NCBI RefSeq assembly: GCF_023856365.1
Contig: NC_064548.1
Location: 9,225,642-9,289,641, forward strand
Source: Brienomyrus brachyistius
Lineage: Eukaryota > Chordata > Actinopteri > Osteoglossiformes > Mormyridae
DNA: 64,000 nucleotides
Direction: 5' to 3'
A program made the position numbers and the translations under genes. Below the pieces are notes generated by a model. The model saw only the letters and a program-made list of their open reading frames with translations, was not told where the DNA came from and did not search any database. Of the stretch, positions 12,401-24,400 are shown piece after piece (positions within the stretch are counted from its first letter, which is position 1; each line of letters opens with the position of its first letter).

Positions 12401-15400
12401 CCTGTAGTTCGTGATTGTGTGCTCCTATAACGCCTACCTGGCCTGTAGTCCATGCTTGTGTGCTCCTATAACGCCTACCTGGCCTGTAGTCCATGCTTGT
12501 GTGCTCCTATAACGCCTACCTGGCCTGTAGTCCGTGATTGTGTGCTCCTATAACGCCTACCTGGCCTGTAGTCCGTGCTTGTGTGCTCCTATAACGCTTA
12601 CCTCGCCTGTAGTCCTTAATGAAGAGTGTATTGCACCTCCTGGTGTGCTAGCCTGCAACCAGAGCCCAGTCCCATAACCTCTGAGAAACCAGCTCTGTAT
12701 CTGCCGGACAAACATCGCATACCTTTTGAGATTATTATGAACTAGCATAAAACATACTGATTGCATGCGTACTGACTTCTCCCACAGAGCTATAGTGGTG
12801 CACTAGATTATTATCTAACACTGTGGGTTTTGGGCCTTTCTGAAGTTGGCGGAGTGCGGTTATATAGCACGTTGCTATGTTAACCCAGGCTGTGTGTGCT
12901 GTCCTGTTTTGCTTGAGGTGTGTCATATGTTTAACTTTGTGGCAATCCCTGTTCTGAATATAGAGACATCTAAACATCTGTCAATAAGCTTGTCATTCTT
13001 TATGTGCCTTAGATTGCTATCAGTTAAGTTACTGGATGTCTGCATTACCTGCATGTGTAACTCTTATCAGCTTTGTGTTTTGATAGTTGTAATGTATTTA
13101 CCCTTAAATGAGAAAGTCATCCTTTCTGTATGTAGTGGCTTTAGTTTGTGTTATCAATGCCTAGTCTCAGAATGCATGCGTCTTTATTTTGTAGCATAAA
13201 AACATCTGTACAAAAAGCTGAATATTGCCTAAATAATTTTTCCCAAAATGCACAAATCTGCTGGCGTAAATGTTAATGTAAATCACGGGAGTGTGCCATA
13301 GTGTTCTGTTGTTTGATCTTTGCTCTCTTGCTGTCTGTTGTATAGCCTGTCTAAAAATGCATTTATAGATGACATCATATCCGTATGCTTGGTAGAGTCA
13401 GCCATTTGTCAGGCATTATTAAGCTGTCATGGGTGTCGTCAGCGTTTTCTTCTTTATTGAGTGTTCATGAGTTAGGTGCTATGAAAGAGCTACTCTGTCT
13501 CTTATCTGGAATGTTTGCTTATGCTCCGCACCGTGCCTGCTAAGGGTGGATTAATGTATTACTGCAGGTATTGTGTACAGTACGCCTTTGCCGTTTTTTT
13601 TCCCAACGTCTCAGATTACTTCATCTCGCACGCTTTTTGTATTTTTCTTTTTTTGGACTGATGGCCATCTCCAGTCACAGTGAGGGAATCTGTGTGCGGA
13701 AAAAGCAGTTAAATTCATATGGTGAATTGGTCAATGTGGATTTTATTAGGAGACCCGAAGCCACGTTTGAGCTGTACAGTCACCATTTTGCTGTTTTTGT
13801 TTTGTAGTCTTTTAAGATGAGTCCTGCTGTGCAGTGGAATGGGAGTCCAGTTACAGTGTTCACCATAGCCCGGGCGTAGCAGCGCCCCTATGAAGCTGGA
13901 GTGTATCCTCTGCCTCTCTAGCTGCTGGGCCCTTCAGGGTCTCAGCTTACAGCTGTGGAACCTGGCAGTGATGTAATTCGCTTACTTTTACAGAAACACA
14001 AAAGCTTATTATGAAAGTGCTTGCCACAATAAGCTAGTGAAAAGGTTATTTTTGGCAGCGCTGCACACGGATTAGAGCAGCTTTGGCACCGGTGACGGAG
14101 AGGGGCACGCATACCATAGCGATGCAGAGAGAGCTCAGAACCCCACCACCACCACCTCCACCACCACCACCACCACCACCGTCTCCACCCTTCGCCCTCA
14201 GAAACGCACCCTCCCTTGGGACGCCACCTTAGAACCTCCTCTCCCTGTGAATGTCTGGAACAAAAACAAGGCCAGGTCTCCAACTGCAAAGAAGCCCTTT
14301 GTTCTCAGGTAGTCGTACCAACAAAGATGAGCTGCTGTGGTTAAAAAAAAAAAAGGCTTGAAAAGGCCTTTCTGCTTCACAACTTGGGTGATACTACAAA
14401 CCAGGTCATTGTGCGATATACGATAAACCATCATAAGAGCCTCAAAATGCTTTTGTCTGGGTCAGTTTTAGTTCTTCTGTCGTTTTGTTTTAGTCTGCTG
14501 GATCAGAAACAGATGTTTATGAGTTTCCACTGAGCATTATCAGATATGGATCTGAATACTTTGATAAGATTGGATAGTAGCTCCAGTAAACTGGTAAATC
14601 TGTAGGCCATTGCATGCTTTGACTGAGGTGAGGTTGGGTGGGTAATTGTGGTCTCTGTAGGTGAGGGTGTTCTTTTGGTATAACGAGAGTAAGTCTTTCG
14701 TTGGCGATGCACACTATGTTAGCATTTCTCTATTGTCCGATTTACATTAAATCATGACATTGGCATCAGCCTGATGTGTCAGCCTTGGTTGATACTGCAG
14801 GTTGCTATTTAGATTTTAGCTCTGGTGCTGTTAACTTTGAACAGTAATGAAAGACATAAGTACCAAAATAATGCAGATGATTGTATAGGATGACCAGCCA
14901 TTTTACGTAGCTGAGGAAGAGGGATTTGGTAAGCTCATTCACCACTTAGAAGATGGTAGTAAGGTTCTAAGTCGATATTTCCTTTACTGATTTCTCACTG
15001 TGTGTGTTTGTATGATATGGTTGTTTCACACATAATCTCAAGAAGTAACTTCACCGACATCAGTTTAACTACAGATTTGTGGAGGTCGGAGGTTAGCTGG
15101 TTATCAGTGTCAGTATTGTACAAACAATATATCCGCTATTGGTATCAGCTAAAATTTCTACCTTGATGCACAATTAGTTTTCATATCTAATATTTTTTTG
15201 GACTGAAAACGTCAGGGAGAGCAGCTGTTGACAGCTACAGATGTAGCCTGTTTTCCTGCAGTGGGTCCACAAACGAAAGGTGAGAGTGGCGTCCTTCAGC
15301 CTCTCTGTGCAGAAGCCTTCTGGGCCCCAGAGCAGCGTCCCTGCCCATTGCCCAGCTCTCGCTAAAAACCACCGGTCCCGCAACAACAGCGCCCAGCCGT

Positions 15401-18400
15401 TTCCTGCTTCTGAAATGACTCGGACTCGCGCTTCAGAGCACTGTGGCTATTGAGCAAGCAGCCAGACGTGTTGATATGAGAGACACCACAGGATATCTCG
15501 GGGCCGGAACGCACACTTTAGACAAAGTGAATAATTTAGCAGAACTGTGAAAAATTTATGAACGGCGTCGCATGGTCGTTTAAATACATAACCACTCTCC
15601 TAGTGATTTGACTACCTTTTGACAAACATTAGCAATTTAAAAATGCTGAAAAATAACATCCATTGATCTTCTAATTGCTTATCCTGGAGTAGAGCACAGG
15701 CCTGGGCTTTTCCTGTAACAGGATGTCAGTCCATCACAGGGCACATACGGTACATGCAAGCAGTCATTCACCACAGGGTTGGCCTAACAGCGAATATTTA
15801 TGCTGAGGGAGGAAATGGGAATATCTGGTGGAAACCGTCACAACATGCAAACTGAACATGCAAAATCCACGCACACAGGTAGGGATGAGATTCAAACCCC
15901 CAGTTCTGGAGGTTGTGTGGCAATAGTTCTACCCACAGAGCCAACTTGTATAAAATGGCATGGTATGCCGAACTGTGGTGTTATTGGGTAATTTGGTTTT
16001 GGAGACCTATGGTTTCAGTGGTTTTCAAAGTGCATGTTAAGATATGGAGCACTTTTCTTGGTTAAACCTTTAGAGGTAATTGTGTCTTCTAGGCCTTGAG
16101 ACAACGTGATTAGTAAATCGCAAAAGCTGCGATTTAAGTTATACATCATACAACATGTCTGTACCAGGGTTTAAATCTGCCGTGAGAATGGTTTTAAAAT
16201 TCTTTCCATCCTCTTTGTGTGAAAGTAATTCTCATCAATCAGAAGTGCTGTGTTCCTCACGTGCCAATCAGACTCACTGAACCAAAGTGGCCCAAAGCAA
16301 CTGTGTATACATCCACAAATGGCAAATGTGAAACCCAAGGAAAATGTCACATGTGCACCACATAAAACATCCATCCATCCATCTTTCAAACCGCTTATCC
16401 TACTGGGTCGCGGGAGTTCCGGAGCTTATCCCGGAAGCAATGGGCACGAGGCTGGGAACAACCCAGGATGGGGGGCCAGCCCATCACAGGGCACACTCAC
16501 ACACCATTCACTCTCACATGCATTCCTACAGGCATGCATGTCCAATTAGCCTCAGCATGTTTTTGGACTGTAGGGGGAAACCAGAGTACCCGGAGGAAAC
16601 CCCACGACGACATGGGAAGAACATGCAAACTCCACACACATGTGACCCAGGCGGAGATTCAAACCCGGGTCCCAGAGGTGTGAGGCAACAGTGCTAACCA
16701 CTGCACCACCATGCCGCCCCCCCCACATAAAACATAATCATTATATTGCTAATATAAGTGAACTACCAACGCTCAGAGATTGTTTCAAGAAAAGCCCTAT
16801 TATTATGGGTCCAAGCAGTGTTTTAAAAGCTCTACATATGTTTGACTGAGCATAGTGTTTGACGGGTTTGATCTAATATGTCGCGGTCATGATTAACACG
16901 ATGCCTGCACCTTGCCACTGACTCATTTTCTTTGTGTGCTATTCTGTGAACGTGAGCCAAGTGCGTGCCATAAACAGAACACAGTCTCTGTTAATTAGTG
17001 TACACAGACATCTCTTAGAAGACGGTCGGTTCTTCGTACGCTTCCTTCGTAAAGTTCACCTCCAGACGTGTGGTCTGGGTCTATGCTCTTATTTCATTAT
17101 TTATTTTCAGTTTGACCTTCATCTGCTTTCTCCAAAACCATAATCTTTATTCATAGCCTGGTACTTCTTAAATGAGGTGTCTTTGAGTGTGTGTGTGTGT
17201 TTGTTTTCTCTTCTTCATTCTGACCCAGCAAAACCCACTGCTTCTTTTATGATTGATTTTTTTTTTCTTTTGCAATGGGGAAAAATGAAAGAAACCTCCA
17301 CATTGTACTCTGGACAAACCTGTTTATGCTTTGAGAAAATAAATGCCATGATATTGCTCGTCAAAGAATGGATATATAAATGGAGTATTCGATGACAGCA
17401 TGCATTGCGAAACAGAACTTTTTTTTTTTTTTTTGAGATAAAAGTTCAAAAAGGTCATAATATAGCCATTCATTTACCACCATCACTTAACTGCCTTCTG
17501 TTTTGGAAACAAGGAACCTCAAATTTTCACTTGCTGGCAGCATTGAAAGTAGACCTAACCACAGGAATATGTCACTGTTTGGTTAGGTGCTGTTTAATTT
17601 GACCTTTTTTGTTAGTTATTCGCCTTCTGTAAAAATTGCTTCACGAGTTTTCATGGAAATATGACGTTTCCTCACAAATGAATAGGCTGAGAAACTGTAC
17701 GAATCTTCTGGGATATGGGTCTGTCAGAAGGAAGATAATGCGGTCAGACATGCCATAACGTGCCGCAAATTAAAAAAAAAAAAAAAAAAAATCTCCCTGC
17801 TGTTGCAATGTGCTGTGACATTGACGGTGCCTTCACACATGTCACAAAGGATTATTAAAAACACACGTTTGGCAAGTGAAACTGTTCAGCAATTAATTTT
17901 TTTCAGCTGCCAACACAACCAATATTATTGTACATAAACAGACATTCCAAAAAGTAAGTGGAAGAATGTTTCCTTCAACGAGGAATAGTTTTTCCATCGT
18001 TTTTCACACCCTACACTGTTCCTAGATGCAATTTCGGTTTTCCTTTTTTAAATACAATTCCTTGTTTCCCTCTAATGTCTGTTGTTAGTTCTCTGTACCC
18101 TCAAGCTGACCTGTTTAAATATTTCATCTTGTTGCAATGTTCAGTAATAATGTAATAATACCAATATAAGGCAATTATATAATTGGGGAAAATACATAAT
18201 TTTTGCCATATGTTATTTGGGCATAATTTAAGTAACCCTTTCATGGCTGCATGCTAAAGAAATGAGGGAAACTGAGTTAAACCATAAATTTTTATTAACA
18301 CATTCAGTGCTCCTCTGTGCTCAATGCAAAACAACTAGCTAAGGCAAACGATTATTCTGTTAACTTTAGATAAACTCTTGAGACATTTTAAGTAATTTTG

Positions 18401-21400
18401 AGGTCAGTAATGGTAATTTGATTTTCAACTAAAAGAAGATATATGTTCTGTATCAGTACAGACATGTCATACTTTGGTTTCTCAGTAGAAATGCAGGAAT
18501 GTTGGCTGTGAAGTTGGGGTCCTAGTCATTCCTTAAGGTCAGCGTACCCTCATGGATGAAATAAAACGAGAGCGTGGTTTGTTCGAGTTGATAAATCATC
18601 CCATGGGCCTACATCCCGATAAAGGCAGACCTGCCATGCATCTGTTCCTAATTAGCAATTAATGGCACGTGTCTTGTTTGGAGGTTTTGTTCAGAAAGTG
18701 AACTTCTCACAGGATCTGAAAAAGTAACTTCATCAACATCAGTATTACTACAGATTTGTGGAGGTCGGAGGTTAGCTGGTTATCAGTGTCAGAATTGGAC
18801 AAACAATATATCTGCTATTGGTATCAGCTAAAATTTCTACCTTGATGCACAATTAGTTTTCATATCTAATACTTCTTGGACTGAAAACATCAGGAAGAGC
18901 AGCTGTTGACAGCTACAGATGTAGCCTCTCTATAGGAGGTGTAGCCTGTCCTCCTTTAGTGGGTCCACAAACAGAAAGGTTCTCTGTGCAAAAACCTTCC
19001 GGAGTTTTCCTCCGATACACCCCCTGCCCCACGCAGCAAAAAACGAAACCACAGCAAAACGATTGAGAATGCCCTTGGCAATCAACTAGCATTGGGTTAA
19101 ATGGTAAACCTACGCAGCCTGTTTTGAGCACCTTCGTATATCTGTCGGCAGTTTATACCAATGAGCCGGTAACGTGCTGATGTGTACCAGGCATCTGCTA
19201 CCTGCGCGTGCCACAGTTTAGTCCGTATTGTTCTGGATCCATCCGTTGAGTATATCTTTTCCACCTGGTTGTGCTGAGATCCCCGAGGGTGGGGGGCACA
19301 GCAGAGGGATCTGGCTTTCATCAGAATGATGTCATACCCTTAGCCTGCCTCCTTGGCAACAAGGGTCCAGGTTCCCCTTCGGGTACGCTATCAGTGGGAG
19401 CTAATGAAGACAGTCACTATGGTTCCAGACCTTAAAAACAGACTCTGCTTTGAGTAACCTAGCAGGGTGGAGGGTCTCTGACTCGCACAGCGAATCATGT
19501 AGTAATACTGGCAGATTTGGGTTATTTTTACAGCCCTCCCCCCATTCTGTTATTGTCATGTTGGATGTGAAGACTGCGCCTTCTCAAGTTGTTATGCTTA
19601 ATAGTGAAGGACTTGTGGCTGAGTTACTAACACTGTATAAAGCACGAGCCAGCTGCTAGGCATATGATCGTCTGCTTAAGTCATATCCTAAAGACATGAG
19701 TCAGTTTGACTAGATTAAGTCAATTTTATCCTATTGTTAAGCAATGGCTCTGGTTTTCTACCCAAATTCTCCCCCACCTTACTGCTTGTGACTGCACGTA
19801 CCAGTCACATTCTGAACGTACTCGCTACTGGTTGAGAAACTCGTTATGATGCAAGGTTCTTAAACAGCATTTAAAATTTTTTTTCCGCTGTTACAACAGC
19901 TTGACTTTGGCAGACGAAGGACTGAACTGATTCGCAGTTGATAATTTTTCTTGCAGGGAATGCTGCAGGCATGTTTGTTGAATCATGCTCAGCGGGTCCT
20001 TTGAGTGTTTATTTCTTTGCTTTCATCTAGAAGCATCAGCAGAGGTATAGCTTTGCATTTCATCTTTGGTATTTTTCTTGCTGGTAGCAAATCATTGTCA
20101 CACCCAGTATGGGGAACTTTCAAAACTTTGCACTGGTCACAAGTTATTTCCTTATGCCATGCAAACGGTTACTCATTTTTAAGCAATCTTGTCTGGTCAC
20201 AATATATTTCTTCATCTCTTGCCTGGTTTATTGATTTTGGTTTTTTTTCCAAGTTGTATTTTCTCAGTGGGGAGACACTAGACCTCACAAAAGCTCAGTA
20301 ATCTGAAGTCGTCCCAGTTGAAGCTGCTTGAAAGCTTTTGAGTGCTTTGAGTCTCTTTCCAAGGGCACACGAACCTGTCCTCTGTGCTCGTTTTCCTTAC
20401 TTGTGCTTACCCATGGGTATAGCTGGAGTCAGGAAGGCTACAGGTGCAGTGAGAGCGAGGTCATTTTGCTGCCACAAAACACAGTTGACTAGTTTGTTTT
20501 GTCAGAGGCCAGTCCAGCCAGGTGGCACTGTGGGGGGGATCAAGTCTTGGTCCCAATGTATATCTGTGGTTCCCCTGCGAAGCCCAGTGGCCCCTGCTTA
20601 CGTGTTTCATCAACAGACTGCCACCGATAGGACGATATCCATCTAATCGTTCAATTCTACATACCAAAGATCACATGAAGAGTTCAGAATCCCAGCTAGT
20701 TGACCTTTGCATGACCTTTTGAAATTTTGACTTCTGACGTACAGGTAGACAGGAATTTTACGCTCGTGTCCATAATTTTTCTGTTATTTGATTTGCACTT
20801 TCAGACATCTGAAGGAGTAACGGGTTGAATATTTCTTACTTAAGCACTTTTCATTCCCAAGTACGGAAGAAGTTTAGCAATACCAATTTTTCATCCATAT
20901 TTTAAAGAAAAGTTAGATGTATTGGATTTGTTTGTTCATTTATATCATACTTTGGATAGGTACATCTTGTTAGGTATTGGGTACTTATCGGTTTTTCCTG
21001 GTTCCCTGACAGCCCCAAGCCCCCACCTCCAGATGGGGTCAAGTCAAATCCCTCCAAACGCCACAGGGACCGGCTCAACGGGGAGCTGGACAAGCTGACC
21101 AGCCTGCTTCCATTCTCTGAAGATGTGCAGGCGCGCCTGGACAAGCTTTCTGTGCTGCGGCTCAGCGTCGGCTACCTGAAGGTCAAGAGCTTTTTCAATG
21201 GTAAGTTCTGCCAGACGGGCACTGAACTCGAGTCATCTGGTCACCTGAGTGAGTAAACATGACTTTGATTGCTTGACTTGACAGGGTGGGAACTGAAACT
21301 GTAGGCTGGCTGTAGTTAAATGTAAATGAATAGTCCTTGCCCTGAAAGATGGCACAAACCACTGCTAACGGGCATACCGGTGATTGCACCATAAAGCAAG

Positions 21401-24400
21401 ACGTCAGCCTCTTATCAAAGCACACCATTGTCCTCTCTGGGAAGCCTCGTTTAAGATTTCTCTCCAAGCTAATCTTTTGTGTTACAGGAACATAAAATCG
21501 GGGAAACTAATGTGCCATTTTTAACCTCATGTTACGGAGGATGAAGGCACTTTTGAGGCCTTTTCTGAAGGTGCCATAATGTCTTTGGCTCTTAGAACTG
21601 CTGCATGATTTGAAATGGTCTCATTTCCTGTCTGAGTGTGAAAGGATCATGTGGAAGCTATGACTTGGAGGTTTTGAGAGTGAAAGATTTGTTTTAATGT
21701 GACTGTCTGGCTGCTCCTTTAACGGCCCCATAATCAGACATGCATCAACTGCTGCGGTACCTTAAAAATCACCATTTCCAAGCTTGTAGTATATTTCTAC
21801 TACATACGAGCACAGTGATTTTGAGAGTAGTTGCCACCTTGTTTTATTCTGCTTCTTTGCCTCTATGAAGGGGTGGATCAAGACATAATGTGAGAAATCC
21901 TCAAATAAGTTTTGCCAGCAAAAGCAGTTCAGGCTCTTGCATTAGATAGGAAAAGAGGACTTCCCTGCTAAGAATCTGAGACGGACACGGAAGTGCCAGA
22001 TCTGTGCCAATCCTTGTCTGCCTCTCCCATAATGCTTTTAGCTCCTTCGCACAAGTTTAACTTGATAAATCAGCGAGAGACTGGAATTATACTCTATCAA
22101 ATGTTGGACAGTCAAGAAGTATTGGGTGTCTGTCTTGTACAGGCTCCCAGTTGGTTTTCTCCACTGGTAACATGACCAATAGGGGGAGTGTAAGTGCCTC
22201 TGAGGTATGCAAAGTGTGGTACTCTTTGGTGGCTGTGTTTGCTTGTTGTTGCAGCCGGCTCTTTGTGGTGAGTAAAAGGGCTCTGACACCTAAGTTGTCC
22301 ACGATGATGTCAATCTCTGAACTATTTTTGTTTAAGCCACATATTTGTGACCCATCACCACGAAATGAGTCTTATGGGTGAAATTCTACCAGTGCGACTT
22401 AAGACTCATTTCGTGGCGACGGGTCACATTTGTGGTGTTCTTCCTGTACAACCATTTTTGTTTTGCCAGTTAAAAAAAAGTAAAGGGATCAGCTTATTGA
22501 ATTTCTTAGCATAGTCTGTGTAAAGAGGTCTGCCTGACAAAGCTTGTATTTCATGTTATTGCTGTTTTAATTAACTCCTGAAATGATTAGCTGGCCTCTA
22601 GTACATGGGGGGGGGGAGGGGGGGTGTTGAGCATGTTAGTAGGTCTCCCCCATGGCTGCGCAGCTGGCAGTTTATGGTCGTGTTCTTTGAAGCTGTTGCA
22701 GCTTCTCCCGTCGGTCTTGCAGACAGGCTGACGTGGCACCAAATTAATCACTGGCTCGCCTGGTACGAAGCCTTTTGAGAAGAAATCGGGTGTCCTGGTC
22801 ACCCATTGCTCCACCTTCTGTGTTTGCTCTGAGTTACTGGTACATTTTGATTTCTGTTATTGTGATGCAAATCAGTAGACAAAGTAAGATGAAGGGAGCG
22901 TGTGATTCGTATGAAGATTCCAGGCCTAAAAGAGCTGCATCCTTGTGAAAATGTGCCCGGGGTCATGCCGGCTAGCTTTCTGGTTCTGATATTGTTAAAA
23001 ACTGAAATGCTGGCAGGTGGTGCTGACTAAGGCTATCCACAAAATCCACACCCTGGCATTACGGTGACCCTGAGCTGCAGCCAAACTGGGCACGCATTTG
23101 TCTCCCGGCAGGTGTTTGCCAGCTCCAGCGGAAAGGTATCCGCAGGCGGACTGGGGTGTTGAGGGCCAGAGGAGACAGCTGTGGATAGACGTCTGACCTC
23201 AGGAGGTCACTTGGCCCGACTGAAGCTTCCCTTTCCGCTGTGGAAGTGGGCACACATTGCCCAGCATATTCTCAGAGGAGTTTGTGCCCGTCTGTGCCCT
23301 CACTAGGACGTGAGTTACCAGTGTACCCAATAGACACTCTTGTCCTTTTGGCTTAGGACTTAATTACATAGCAAATGGGCCCAGCTACAGTCCAGGCTTC
23401 CTCAAATTGTTCTGCTAGTAACTAAAATAGCAGCCATTAAACATAGAAATGAGCGCCGTTGCCATATGGGATGGGCCTGCAGCCTCTATATTTGCCCTTT
23501 ATTTGAGGTTGAGACCTTGTCAATCATGGTAGGACCAGACGTGGAGGGTGAACAAAATAAACTGGTGAATGAGGTGCTCTGGTGCTTACTGGTGCTAAGT
23601 AAACGTTGTCGGAAAGATCGGAGCATGCCGCGTGGTATTTGCTCTCTTGCAGCCAAACAGGAATCCTTGATGCTGCTCTTAGAGTGCTAACACCCCTGAG
23701 CAGTGTTGAATGAATCTTTGGATCCTGTTCAGAATTAGCCCTGTGCAAGGAGTTGTGTAATTCGAGAATCAGGATTGGGCCTGCGTTACATGTGAGCAAA
23801 GTTCCTCAAATATGTTAATGTAAAGCTTGCTTCCTCATTCAACGTCTGAATGTGACACAACCAGATGGCAGAGGAATATTTGAGAACTTTTCTTAATGCA
23901 TTTTGAATCTGAAGTTCAAGGACAACGTCCCCTTCATTGGATCTATGACTCTTACTCTGCCACTTTCACAAAACTTATACTTGACAATGAATGAAGAGAT
24001 CTAAAAAAAAAAAACTGCTAAGCCATCTTGAACTTGACCATGCATAATGTTGAAAGGTTGCTTGCCATTGTTGTGCTTTTCAACAACTGTGTGTCTTGAA
24101 GATGTATCGTATTGGCCCTATTGTAGCCGAAATGGCAGAAAGACAGGATCACCTATTTTCACGCCTCCCCCGACATTGTGGGTAGTGCCATCCGCCTCGT
24201 ATGATGATGGAGCCATTGGCTGGACCTCTCCCATTTCCTCTGCACCTCAGTCTCTCTTCCTCCTTCTGTCTCCCTTTTCCTCCTCGAGTGCATTGATGTC
24301 CCAGCTTTGTGCTCTTGGCCCTGATGAACAGAGAGTCACTGGAGGTGCTTTCACGAATACAGTGGAACTTGCATCTTTTCAGCACTGGCGCACTGCTCGC

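Larger units (their letters stand above)
9407..21012 (+). other. ahr2 intron 1 (11,606 bp)
   Basis: The GT at 9407 and the AG at 21011-21012 bound the intron. Its first kilobase is rich in CpG (10030-10290). It then holds an interspersed repeat leading into a 41-bp minisatellite (11828-12606), a CCA trinucleotide run (14141-14180), a sequence present twice (15043 and 18722), and old and young SINE copies (15658 and 16371). No extra exon was recognised. Confidence 0.8.

Noticed and set aside
11828..12606. Tandem array considered as a CRISPR-like array
   Set aside because: Units adjoin directly with no unique spacers, and the host DNA is vertebrate. It is a minisatellite.
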